Assembly (NCBI RefSeq): GCF_001653755.1
Contig: NZ_CP015125.1
Coordinates: forward strand, 1,993,501 to 2,057,500
Direction: 5' to 3'
Source of the DNA: Dokdonia donghaensis DSW-1
Lineage (GTDB): Bacteria; Bacteroidota; Bacteroidia; Flavobacteriales; Flavobacteriaceae
Length of the DNA stretch: 64,000 bases
This document shows positions 52,965-60,921 of this stretch, one piece after another. Within the stretch, counting starts at the first letter, position 1; every line of letters starts with the position of its first letter. The notes under the pieces were generated by a model. It saw only the letters and a program-made list of their open reading frames with translations. It had not been told where the DNA came from and searched no databases. The translations under genes were made by a program, and so were the position numbers.

Positions 52965-55151
52965 ATGAATAAATATCTATTGAGCATAAAGCTCATATTA
53001 ATACTTTGCCTATCGTTACAGGCACAAACATCAGACATACAAATAAAAGTCCTAACAGAAGCTGAAAACGAGCCTTTATTGGGTGCTACGGTTTATTTTG
53101 AAGCATTAGAAAAAGGAGCAGTAACCGATTTTGACGGTATTGCAACTTTTACAGAAATACCAGATGGTCAGCATCAAATAATAATTTCCTTTTTAGGTTT
53201 TGAAACATTTGAGACAACAATTCAAATTCCAAGTAATACAGCGTTAATCTTTAAATTAAAAGAAGGTGGCAATCAATTAGATGCTGTAGTATTGCAATCT
53301 TCAAGAAGTACAAGAACCGTAAGAAAAATACCGACACGTATAGAGTTTATAGGTGCAGAGGAATTAGGAGAAAAAGCAATAATGAATCCTACTAATATTT
53401 CTATGGTGCTTCGAGAAAGTACAGGAATACAGATGCAACAAACATCATTAAGTAGTGGGAGCACCAATATTCGTATTCAAGGATTGGATGGTAGGTACAC
53501 ACAGCTTTTAAGAGATGGTTTTCCATTATATGGTGGTTTCTCAAGTGGGTTAAGTATTTTACAAATCCCACCTTTAGACCTACAACAATTTGAAATTATT
53601 AAAGGAAGCTCATCAACACTTTATGGTGGTGGTGCTATTGCAGGTTTAATAAATATGGTATCCAAAACACCAGATTTTGAACCTGCTTTAGATATAATGC
53701 TTACGCAAACACAAGCCTTAGGTAGTACAGCCAATGTCTTTTATAGCAAACGAAATGAAAAATTTGGTTTTTCGCTTTATGGTTCTGGTCACTACCAAAA
53801 AGCGTACGATCCAGAAGATGATGGCTTTAGTAATTTACCAAAAACAACTTCTATTTCTTTTAATCCTAAACTTTTTTATTATCCATCAGAGAATACAACA
53901 GTTTGGTTTGGATTAAACGGAACGTATGATGATAGAATTGGTGGTGATATTAATAAAATTGAAAATGGTGAAGATGGTATTCATCAATATACTGAAGAAA
54001 ACAATTCAAAACGATTAAGCAGTCAATTGGTATATCAAACACAATTAGATTCTACAAGTTCATTAGAGTTTAAAAATAGTGTCTCTTTTTTCGATAGGAA
54101 CTTAACTGTTCCGGATTTCAATTTTGATGGCAAACAAACAAACACGTTTACTGAAATATCTTATAATACAGCATCAGAAAATACGGATTGGATAGTTGGA
54201 GCTAATCTATATACTTCAAACTTTGATGAAAATGATAATGCACCATTACAGCGAGACCAAAAAGATGTGACCTTTGGGGCATTTGCAAATAATATCTACG
54301 ACATATCAGATAATTGGATATTGGAAACTGGATTAAGAGCAGATTATAATACTGATTTCGGTTTCTTTCCACTTCCAAGGATTTCACTACTCTATAAAAA
54401 TAATAGTGGATTTTCAAGTAGAATTGGTGGAGGTTTAGGGTATAAGATTCCAGATATTTTTACAGAGGAAGCAGAATATATCAATTTTGAAAATGTGCTT
54501 GGGATAAATAAGTCTACAGTAGATGCAGAACGTTCTTATGGTGTTAATTTTGATTTGAATTATCAAACACGTTTATCTGATGAGATTGGTTTTTCTATAA
54601 ATCAATTATTCTATGTGACTGCTATTAATGATGGACTGCTTTTAAATTCTACAGATAACGGTTTATTTCAGTTTGAAAATGCACCAGATGAAATCTTTAG
54701 CAAAGGAGCAGAAACCAATATTAAATTTACATACAAAGACTTTAGATGGTTTTTAAACTATGCACTAATTGATACCAAACTAAATTATTTACCTGGCAAT
54801 CCACAGAAGCCATTAACCGCAAAACATAACGCAGGTAGTGTTTTAATGTACGAATCTGAAAAATGGCGTATTGGTTATGAAACCTTTTATACAGGCAAAC
54901 AGTTTTTATCTAACGGAACAGAGACTACAGACTTTGTAACTATGGGTTTATTGGTGATGCGTAACTTTAAATTAGGAAGTGTATTTGTGAATTTTGAGAA
55001 TTTTACAGATAGAAGACAAAGCAGGTTTTCACCTTTGGTTTTACCACCACACGACAATCCTGTTTTTCCAGAGATTTATGCACCTACAGATGGTTTTATA
55101 TTTAGTGTAGGACTTATTATTAAACCATTTGGAAACGAAGACCACGATTAG
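52965..55151 (+). CDS. TonB-dependent receptor (metal cassette)
   Basis: The 728-residue protein has a signal peptide (MNKYLLSIKLILILCLSLQAQ), a carboxypeptidase-like domain (LTEAENEPLLGATVYFEALEKGAVTDFDGIATFTEIPDGQHQIIISFLGFETFETTI), a plug (IRIQGLDGRYTQLLRDGFPLYGG) and a barrel ending in aromatic residues. Its place among metal genes suggests it moves a metal complex, like CusC-independent TonB receptors near Hg/Cu/Zn genes; the direction is not known. Its stop is 3 bp before the Fur-family gene. Confidence 0.88.
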   Translation: MNKYLLSIKLILILCLSLQAQTSDIQIKVLTEAENEPLLGATVYFEALEKGAVTDFDGIATFTEIPDGQHQIIISFLGFETFETTIQIPSNTALIFKLKEGGNQLDAVVLQSSRSTRTVRKIPTRIEFIGAEELGEKAIMNPTNISMVLRESTGIQMQQTSLSSGSTNIRIQGLDGRYTQLLRDGFPLYGGFSSGLSILQIPPLDLQQFEIIKGSSSTLYGGGAIAGLINMVSKTPDFEPALDIMLTQTQALGSTANVFYSKRNEKFGFSLYGSGHYQKAYDPEDDGFSNLPKTTSISFNPKLFYYPSENTTVWFGLNGTYDDRIGGDINKIENGEDGIHQYTEENNSKRLSSQLVYQTQLDSTSSLEFKNSVSFFDRNLTVPDFNFDGKQTNTFTEISYNTASENTDWIVGANLYTSNFDENDNAPLQRDQKDVTFGAFANNIYDISDNWILETGLRADYNTDFGFFPLPRISLLYKNNSGFSSRIGGGLGYKIPDIFTEEAEYINFENVLGINKSTVDAERSYGVNFDLNYQTRLSDEIGFSINQLFYVTAINDGLLLNSTDNGLFQFENAPDEIFSKGAETNIKFTYKDFRWFLNYALIDTKLNYLPGNPQKPLTAKHNAGSVLMYESEKWRIGYETFYTGKQFLSNGTETTDFVTMGLLVMRNFKLGSVFVNFENFTDRRQSRFSPLVLPPHDNPVFPEIYAPTDGFIFSVGLIIKPFGNEDHD

Positions 55152-55153
55152 CT

Positions 55154-55567
55154 ATGGAAACAATAGAACAAGTATTAGAGTCAAAAAATATTCGTGTAAC
55201 AGCAATGCGTATGTTAATTTATAAGTTTCTTGCAGAAAAAGAGATAGCGGTAACATTAAGTGATATTGAAAGTGCTTTTGAAAAAGCAGATAGAACTACC
55301 TTGTACAGAACTATTAAAACTTTTGAAGAAAAGGATATTGTGCATCAAATAGACGATGGCACAGGGATAACAAAATATGCGTTATGCGAAAAGGGATGTA
55401 ATTGTGATATAAAAACCGATTTACACTTACATTTCCATTGTAACAATTGCAATGAAACGATTTGCCTAACAGAACATAAAATACCGCAAATTAAAGTACC
55501 TGATGGTTTTGTGTCAGAGAATGTAAATTTGGTGGTAAAAGGTATTTGCGATAAGTGTAGTGGCTAA
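55154..55567 (+). CDS. Fur-family metal regulator
   Basis: The 137-residue protein has a winged helix (VTLSDIESAFEKADRTTLYRTIKTFEEKDIVHQI) and a metal-binding C-terminus HLHFHCNNCNETICL with two CxxC pairs (C96/C99 and C132/C135). It may sense Zn, Fe or another metal. The repeats TTGCAC at 52522 and 55566 flank the receptor/regulator genes and may be its operator. The true metal is not determined. Confidence 0.88.
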   Translation: METIEQVLESKNIRVTAMRMLIYKFLAEKEIAVTLSDIESAFEKADRTTLYRTIKTFEEKDIVHQIDDGTGITKYALCEKGCNCDIKTDLHLHFHCNNCNETICLTEHKIPQIKVPDGFVSENVNLVVKGICDKCSG

Positions 55568-55600
55568 TAATTGCACTTCCATTGCACTTCCATTGCACTT
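55566..55600 (+). promoter_or_regulatory. TTGCACTTCCA direct repeats (operator-like)
   Basis: Three TTGCACTT units with an 11-bp period (one helical turn): TTGCACTTCCA twice, then TTGCACTT. The beginning is 19 of 21 identical to the sequence at 52522. Confidence 0.65.
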
Positions 55601-55634
55601 ACTATTAAAGTACATTTATCCAAAATTAGTGGAT

Positions 55635-55997
55635 ATGAAGTTTAATACTAAAATACCTCAACATCTGAAACAGGCGTACAACGAAGAATTAAAACTATAC
55701 AGTTTCTGTTTAGAAAATAAGCATTTTAGCAATGCTTGGTATCATTTAGAACGTAGTCATATAATAGGACAATCTTATCCTATAGAGCATACCTATTCAC
55801 ATTGGCTAATGCTAAAGTTTGGATTTAGACAAAAAGATACTAAAGAAGTATTCGGTCAAATTATTAGATTGCTTGTTGGTGGCTGGAAATCATTTATAAA
55901 TCACGTTCCTCTTGGTAACACAGGTGGCGCAAACGTACCACCATTAAAACGTATGCCTATTCCAAATGACATTGAAAAATTATTATATATAGAATGA
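55635..55997 (+). CDS. DUF3703-like protein
   Basis: The start MKFNTKIPQHLKQAYNEEL (ATG 55635) is preferred to the longer frame, because the longer one runs through the operator-like repeats. This 120-residue protein has the DUF3703 pattern (CLENKHFSNAWYHLERSHIIGQSYPIEHTYSHWLMLKFGFRQKDTKEVFGQIIRLLVGGWKSF), a family that I recall beside metal transporters. Function unknown. It overlaps the next gene by 4 bp. Confidence 0.85.
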   Translation: MKFNTKIPQHLKQAYNEELKLYSFCLENKHFSNAWYHLERSHIIGQSYPIEHTYSHWLMLKFGFRQKDTKEVFGQIIRLLVGGWKSFINHVPLGNTGGANVPPLKRMPIPNDIEKLLYIE

Positions 55998-56581
55998 AAA
56001 ATAAATTAGCGGTTACAAGTATCCTAACAGCAATCACGGCTTCATTGTGTTGCATCACACCTGTTTTGGCATTAATTGCAGGTACAAGTGGTGTAGCTTC
56101 AACTTTTTCTTGGATAGAACCATTTAGACCTTACTTAATAGGGCTAACTATATTAGTTCTTCTCTTTGCTTGGTATCAAAAATTAAAACCAGAAAAAGAA
56201 ATCGACTGTGAATGTGAAACGGATAAAAATCCAAAATTTATTCAGTCAAAAACCTTTTTAGGAGTTGTAACAGTATTCGCAATAGTGATGTTAGCATTAC
56301 CATACTACTCAAGTATGTTTTATCCAAATTCAGAGAAACAAATTGTTATCGTTGATAAATCAAATATCAAAACAACAGAGTATAAAATAAGTGGAATGAC
56401 TTGTGCCAGTTGTGAAGCTCACGTAAACCACGAAGTAAATAAACTTAACGGAATTGTAAACTCAAAAACATCATACAAGAATGGTAACGCAATCATTGAG
56501 TATGACCAAACTAAAACTAATGAATTAGAAATTGAGAAAGCAATTAATTCTACGGGTTATAAAGTAACTGATAAAAATTAA
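55994..56581 (+). CDS. MerT-like transporter fused to an HMA domain
   Basis: The 195-residue protein has membrane helices (14-35, 47-63, 88-107), with a Cys pair C19/C20 in the first as in MerT, a Cys pair C72/C74 in the loop, and a C-terminal heavy-metal-associated domain with GMTCASC (C137, C140). MerT with MerP in one chain is a known fusion (MerTP) that carries Hg(II) inward, but no mercuric reductase is encoded here. The metal may therefore be another one. Confidence 0.9.
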   Translation: MKNKLAVTSILTAITASLCCITPVLALIAGTSGVASTFSWIEPFRPYLIGLTILVLLFAWYQKLKPEKEIDCECETDKNPKFIQSKTFLGVVTVFAIVMLALPYYSSMFYPNSEKQIVIVDKSNIKTTEYKISGMTCASCEAHVNHEVNKLNGIVNSKTSYKNGNAIIEYDQTKTNELEIEKAINSTGYKVTDKN

Positions 56582-56583
56582 AA

Positions 56584-56793
56584 TTGATGCAAACTATATT
56601 AAAATCGGAAATCACTTGCCCAACCTGTGGTCATAAAAAGAAAGAAGATATGCCAACTAACGCTTGTCAATTCTTTTACGAGTGTGAGCATTGTAAAACG
56701 GTTTTGAAACCAAACGAAGGAGATTGTTGTGTGTATTGTTCTTATGGTACAGTTCCTTGTCCACCAATTCAACAAAACAAAAGTTGTTGCTAA
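56584..56793 (+). CDS. Cys-rich small protein with GDCCVYCSYG motif
   Basis: The 69-residue protein has a zinc-ribbon-like CPTCG..C pattern followed by GDCCVYCSYGTVPCPPIQ and ends in SCC. This GDCC...CPP motif is a recognised small family often encoded with metal-efflux genes, as I recall. It could be a cytoplasmic metal chaperone. It starts 2 bp after the MerT-like gene and is 11 bp before the ATPase gene. Confidence 0.85.
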   Translation: MMQTILKSEITCPTCGHKKKEDMPTNACQFFYECEHCKTVLKPNEGDCCVYCSYGTVPCPPIQQNKSCC

Positions 56794-56804
56794 AACAAAA
56801 CTAA

Positions 56805-58754
56805 ATGAAAAAAAAGAAAGTCAATTTAAGAGATTTAAAACCAAATTCAGAAGAACAACATTCTCACGATGATGGTCACGACCACGGAGATGGAAGTGCA
56901 TTCAAGACATACATTCCTGCTATTATAAGTTTTGTTATGTTAATGGTAGGTATCGCTGTAGATTATTTTGATGCGATTCCTCAATTTGAAGGATGGATTC
57001 GAGTAGTTTGGTACACTTTAGCATATATTCCTGTTGGATTTCCAGTAATTAAAGAAGGATGGAAAAGCCTTATAAAAGGTGATGTTTTTACAGAGTTCTT
57101 TTTAATGTCTATTGCTACAATTGGTGCATTTATAATTGGTGAATATCCAGAAGGTGTTGCAGTAATGCTATTTTATGCAGTAGGAGAATTATTTCAAAAC
57201 GCAGCAGTAAATAGAGCAAAAGGAAATATTAAAGCATTATTGGATGTTAGGCCAAAAGAAGCCAATGTATTTCGCGATGGTGATTATGTTAGTGTGTCGC
57301 CAGAAGCTGTAAATATTGGAGAGAAAATTCAAATTCGTGTAGGCGAAAAAATCCCATTGGATGGTATTTTATTATCCGAAAAAGCATCTTTAAATACAGC
57401 AGCTCTGACAGGCGAGAGCAAACCAGATTCCATTCAGAAGGAAACCAAGGTTTATGCAGGTAGTATTAATTTAGAAAGCGTTATTGAAGTTGAGGTAACC
57501 AACAAGTTTGAAGATAGTTCTATTGCGAGAATATTAGACTTGGTTCAAAATGCAACAGCTCGTAAGTCTAAAACAGAATTGTTTATCAGACAGTTTGCTC
57601 GTATCTACACACCAATTGTAGTGTTTTTAGCTATTGGTGTTACTTTTATACCTTACTTTTTTGTAGATGATTATGTATTTAGAGATTGGTTATACAGAGC
57701 ATTAATTTTCTTGGTAATATCTTGTCCTTGTGCGTTAGTGATTTCAATACCATTAGGTTATTTCGGTGGTTTGGGAGCAGCTTCAAAAAATGGAATTTTA
57801 TTTAAAGGTGCTTCATTTTTAGATGCAATGACCAAGATAAATACTTTGGTAATGGACAAAACAGGAACCGTTACCAAAGGTGTTTTTAAAATCAAAGAAG
57901 TAAAAGCAATCGGTTGGAATGAAACCGAATTTATGCAATACTTAATGGCGATGGAAGAACAATCCACGCATCCAATTGCTAAAGCCATTTTAGAGTATAA
58001 AGCAGAAGGAGAAGATTTTGAAGCTACCGAAGTTTCTGAAATTGCAGGTAAAGGTTTAAAAGGCATTGTAAATGGTAAAACAGTTTTAGTAGGAAATAAA
58101 GCCTTAATGACTTCGAATAATATTGATGTTCCAACGGAAACAGAATCTATTGTAGAATCGATAGTATTAGTTGCAATCGATAATCAATTTGCAGGTTATG
58201 TAGTCATAGCAGATGAATTAAAGGAAGATGCAAAAGAAACTATAACAGAATTACACAAAGTAGGCATTAAAAAAATTATGATGCTTTCCGGTGATAAAGA
58301 TTCCATTACCCAACAAGTTGCAAAAGAACTAAATATTGAAAATGCTAAAGGTGGTTTACTACCAGAAGATAAGTTAAACGAAGTTGAGATTTTAAAGAAA
58401 AACCCTGAAAACAAAATAGCTTTTATAGGTGATGGTATAAACGATGCACCTGTTTTAGCAGCAAGTAACGTTGGTATTGCAATGGGTGGTTTAGGTAGTG
58501 ATGTCGCAATAGAAACCGCAGACGTTATTATTCAAACAGACCAACCTTCAAAAGTTGTTAGAGCCATTAAAATAAGTCGTTCTACACGAAAAATAGTTTG
58601 GCAGAATATCATTTTAGCTTTTGGTGTTAAAGTCATTGTCTTAATGTTAGGAGCAGGTGGTTTAGCTACAATGTGGGAAGCAGTTTTTGCAGATGTAGGA
58701 GTAGCATTATTAGCAATTTTGAATGCAGTTAGATTACAACGAATGAGTTGGTAA
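56805..58754 (+). CDS. Heavy-metal P1B-type ATPase (Zn/Cd/Pb-like)
   Basis: The 649-residue pump has TGES (202-205), the transport motif CPC (307-309), phosphorylation site DKTGT (D351) and hinge GDGINDAP. The N-terminus is a His-rich stretch (HSHDDGHDHGDG) with no HMA domain. The last helix has ADVGVALLAILNAVR, whose Asp fits the P1B-2 group (Zn2+/Cd2+/Pb2+). It expels metal from the cytoplasm. It ends the cassette. Confidence 0.95.
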   Translation: MKKKKVNLRDLKPNSEEQHSHDDGHDHGDGSAFKTYIPAIISFVMLMVGIAVDYFDAIPQFEGWIRVVWYTLAYIPVGFPVIKEGWKSLIKGDVFTEFFLMSIATIGAFIIGEYPEGVAVMLFYAVGELFQNAAVNRAKGNIKALLDVRPKEANVFRDGDYVSVSPEAVNIGEKIQIRVGEKIPLDGILLSEKASLNTAALTGESKPDSIQKETKVYAGSINLESVIEVEVTNKFEDSSIARILDLVQNATARKSKTELFIRQFARIYTPIVVFLAIGVTFIPYFFVDDYVFRDWLYRALIFLVISCPCALVISIPLGYFGGLGAASKNGILFKGASFLDAMTKINTLVMDKTGTVTKGVFKIKEVKAIGWNETEFMQYLMAMEEQSTHPIAKAILEYKAEGEDFEATEVSEIAGKGLKGIVNGKTVLVGNKALMTSNNIDVPTETESIVESIVLVAIDNQFAGYVVIADELKEDAKETITELHKVGIKKIMMLSGDKDSITQQVAKELNIENAKGGLLPEDKLNEVEILKKNPENKIAFIGDGINDAPVLAASNVGIAMGGLGSDVAIETADVIIQTDQPSKVVRAIKISRSTRKIVWQNIILAFGVKVIVLMLGAGGLATMWEAVFADVGVALLAILNAVRLQRMSW

Positions 58755-58960
58755 TTGTCCCCACAACCCAAAACCCAGTTTTTTCGTACCTCAAAATCCT
58801 CTGTCTTTTGTGTTGTTCCGCTCACCTCACAAGTTTAGCGTTTTTTTGTCTTTAAGGTAATAGCATATTACAGCTTTGGTTTTCATAAAATCAAACCAAA
58901 ATGCAATAAGCTATTCTGTTATTATTCTATCATAAAACCCTAAACTCACCCAAGCTATGT

Positions 58961-59051
58961 TACATAATACAAGTTATAGTAGCAAAAATCCTCTCAGAAG
59001 TTTGCTAACGCAGTATTATTATATTTTCGTAGCTATAACTGGTATTATGTA
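58961..59051. repeat. Inverted repeat around 45-nt loop
   Basis: Left arm 58961-58983 and right arm 59029-59051 pair over 18 of 19 bp (TACATAATAC.AGTTATAG, one mismatch), then lose pairing at the inner end. No known site type was recognised. Confidence 0.75.
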
Positions 59052-59529
59052 AAATATCCGCTTATCACACGCTCACATTGGAACACACAACCACATTTGG
59101 AACTCTAATGAAACAGAAGTAAGATAAAGTAGGTTAGAATATTAGTTATCTCATTCAAGCTGCACAAAACCATCGTTAAGTCCAAGTATTCCTTACCTCA
59201 AGTCTTTGTTTGTTTCATTTCGTTAACAAATATCAAGAAACATAGTGCTATAATTAAAAGGTGATTAGATTGTGCTAAACTTGTAAATGAAGTACATAAA
59301 AAAATAAAAAAGAAAGCAAATATAGGTAGCTTCCTTCTGCCAACGCTCAATACTGTAAAGGTCAAGCCCTACGGGTTTTGAATAAAACTTTTTTAAGTAG
59401 CTATCGTAAAAGGTTTCAAGATTTTAGAGTAAAAAACTTTTACCCAAAAACCTTGACAGCATCATCCACGCTACCTTTAACATTGGCTGTCTTTTTTCTT
59501 TTCTTCAAAAAAATTATGGCAAAAGAAAA

Positions 59530-59555
59530 AGTCCTACAATAAAAATTATAGGACT
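59530..59555 (-). terminator. Hairpin terminator of the 249-aa gene
   Basis: Stem AGTCCTACAAT with ATTATAGGACT (one imperfect pair), loop AAAA; on the minus strand followed by TTTTTC. Confidence 0.78.
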
Positions 59556-59582
59556 CTTTCAGCTTCAAAGGTCAGAATGAAA

Positions 59583-60332
59583 CTATGCTACTTCAACGAT
59601 ATTTAAAACGTTATATGCGCCATTCTTAAGCGGATACTGAACACCGTTAATCTCTTGGAAGAACTCTACTAATAAAACGAATATATCGTTTCCTGTACCT
59701 GTTGGCACACCTGCTGGAGTTAGTGTTTGCGTTGCAGACGTTGAATCAATCGGAATATTTACAGTAGGACTGTATTCGATTGCGTTATCTGTAGTATCAA
59801 AGTCAACTTTTAGAAATGCTGAACTTAAACTTATGTGTGTTGCGCCACTTGGATATGCAATATCATTGGCAGGCGTTAAATTTGGGATAGTAATTTCACC
59901 TGTCGCACCATCTACAGTAAACGGAGCGAATAAAACAGCACTTAAAATAGCTCTATTATTGAAATCCAAGCCTTTTAATGTGGCTTTACCTTCTGGTGTT
60001 GCTAATCCTGTAGCTACATTTCTTTGTCCTCTTACAGAGGTTGTATCAAAGTTTTTAATTTGTGTCATTTTTTGAGTAACACGACTTGAAACTCGATTAT
60101 CTTTTGCTCTAATCATTAAGTTTCTTACTGATGTTCTCAATAACTTACCAGATGATGCAGAACTACCAAATTCTGAACCATTTTCACGAGTACGTTCAAA
60201 CGCTGGGTCATTTTGAATACGCTCTTTAGAAACACCGCCTTTAGTTTTTACTAAATAACCCTCTTTTGCTTTGTAAAAAGTTAGATTGTCTAACGTTCCT
60301 TCTAACTTGATAATACCTTTCAATTTTGCCAT
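59583..60332 (-). CDS. Conserved hypothetical protein, 249 aa
   Basis: The protein starts MAKLKGIIKLEGTLDNLTFYKAKEGYLVKTKGGVSKERI and continues with a beta-rich C-terminus (IPNLTPANDIAYPSGATHISLSS...). I know the same kind of N-terminus only from unnamed Bacteroidetes proteins; no function is known to me. There is no signal peptide. The residues 60-110 are basic and helical. It lies inside the mobile element, alone, with its own terminator. Confidence 0.78.
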   Translation of the reverse strand: MAKLKGIIKLEGTLDNLTFYKAKEGYLVKTKGGVSKERIQNDPAFERTRENGSEFGSSASSGKLLRTSVRNLMIRAKDNRVSSRVTQKMTQIKNFDTTSVRGQRNVATGLATPEGKATLKGLDFNNRAILSAVLFAPFTVDGATGEITIPNLTPANDIAYPSGATHISLSSAFLKVDFDTTDNAIEYSPTVNIPIDSTSATQTLTPAGVPTGTGNDIFVLLVEFFQEINGVQYPLKNGAYNVLNIVEVA

Positions 60333-60541
60333 AACTAATACATTTTTTGATGATGAATATCAAATATACGAGCTATTGACTGTCAATGTATTAGAGTGAT
60401 TCCGTACTGTTTATAAGTTGCCAAATCTTCCGATTTAGTTAGTTTTTTCAATGGGATATTAGTCGTATATTGTATATAAGTGCTTTATAGCTACGGTATA
60501 GATAAAGTATAGTTAGAGTATTAATTTTAAATTTAAAGTGA

Positions 60542-60730
60542 ATGAGTAGAATCTGTATTTACCCTAAAGACGTACAGGTAGTAACAGGAAAGAGTGAGCG
60601 TTATGGCAGAACAATAATCAAAGCGATTAAAGAACGCCTTAACAAAGAAGCTCATCAGTTAGTTACTATCGATGAATTTTGCGACTTTATGGGCTTTGAA
60701 ATCAGTAAAGTACAAGGATTAATCAAGTAA
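60542..60730 (+). CDS. Small hypothetical protein, 62 aa
   Basis: The product (MSRICIYPKDVQVVTGKSERYGRTIIKAIKERL...) has a helical pattern with a possible HTH (LVTIDEFCDFMGFEISKVQGLI). No family recognised. It is the last gene before the right arm sites, about 110 bp from the right core. Confidence 0.7.
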   Translation: MSRICIYPKDVQVVTGKSERYGRTIIKAIKERLNKEAHQLVTIDEFCDFMGFEISKVQGLIK

Positions 60731-60758
60731 ATTCCTTATCTTTACTACAAGGTATAAA

Positions 60759-60777
60759 GGTGACCTATTAGGTGACC
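60759..60777. repeat. Arm-type integrase site, right end
   Basis: GGTGACCTATTAGGTGACC, identical to the left copy at 49154-49172; 61 bp inside the right core. Confidence 0.85.
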
Positions 60778-60837
60778 CAACAATGGTACAGGACTGAAAC
60801 AGTAATAAATAAAGGCACTACGAAAGAGGTTCACTTA

Positions 60838-60850
60838 CCTCTTTCTCCGC
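60838..60850 (+). repeat. Right attachment core
   Basis: CCTCTTTCTCCGC, duplicate of the tRNA-Ser 3' end. Confidence 0.85.
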
Positions 60851-60856
60851 AAAAGA

Positions 60857-60884
60857 AACCTGCAACGTATGTTGCAGGTTTTTT
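60857..60884 (+). terminator. Hairpin terminator displaced from tRNA-Ser
   Basis: AACCTGCAAC/GTTGCAGGTT with loop GTAT, then T-run, 7 bp after the right core. It presumably ended tRNA-Ser transcription before the element inserted. Confidence 0.85.
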
Positions 60885-60921
60885 GTTTTATACACCTACG
60901 TCAAGCTCGCTTGTAAGTAAG

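Larger units (their letters stand above)
58755..59582. other. Long non-coding stretch with inverted repeats, 828 bp
   Basis: No credible gene. It has a hairpin-like repeat at 58961-59051 (listed separately), a TTTGGTTT/AAACCAAA hairpin near 58875-58900 and AT-rich sequence. Part of it (59330-59500) has short coding-like stretches in the minus frame interrupted by stops, which may be remnants of a gene. Confidence 0.55.
49040..60850 (+). mobile_element. Integrative element in tRNA-Ser carrying metal-resistance cargo
   Basis: Left and right ends share a 13-bp core, CCTCTTTCTCCGC (49040-49052 in the tRNA and 60838-60850). Inside each end lies the same 19-bp arm-type repeat GGTGACCTATTAGGTGACC (49154-49172; 60759-60777), and a tyrosine recombinase gene starts next to the left end. 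Beyond the right core a hairpin terminator (60857-60884) matches what should follow the tRNA. No relaxase or conjugation gene is seen, so it is an integrative (possibly mobilizable) element, not a full ICE. It lacks the GCTTTCGCGAAAGC palindrome that fills the flanking chromosome. Confidence 0.85.

Noticed and set aside
55994..58754. Complete mercury-resistance operon
   Set aside because: There is no MerA, MerR or MerB-like protein; only MerT-like and pump genes.
59330..59500. A broken gene in the minus frame behind the P-type ATPase
   Set aside because: Only short coding-like pieces (such as FYSKPVGLDLYSIERW) between stops; not enough to name a pseudogene.
49040..60850. Full conjugative element (ICE)
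   Set aside because: No relaxase, coupling protein or tra genes are visible between the cores.
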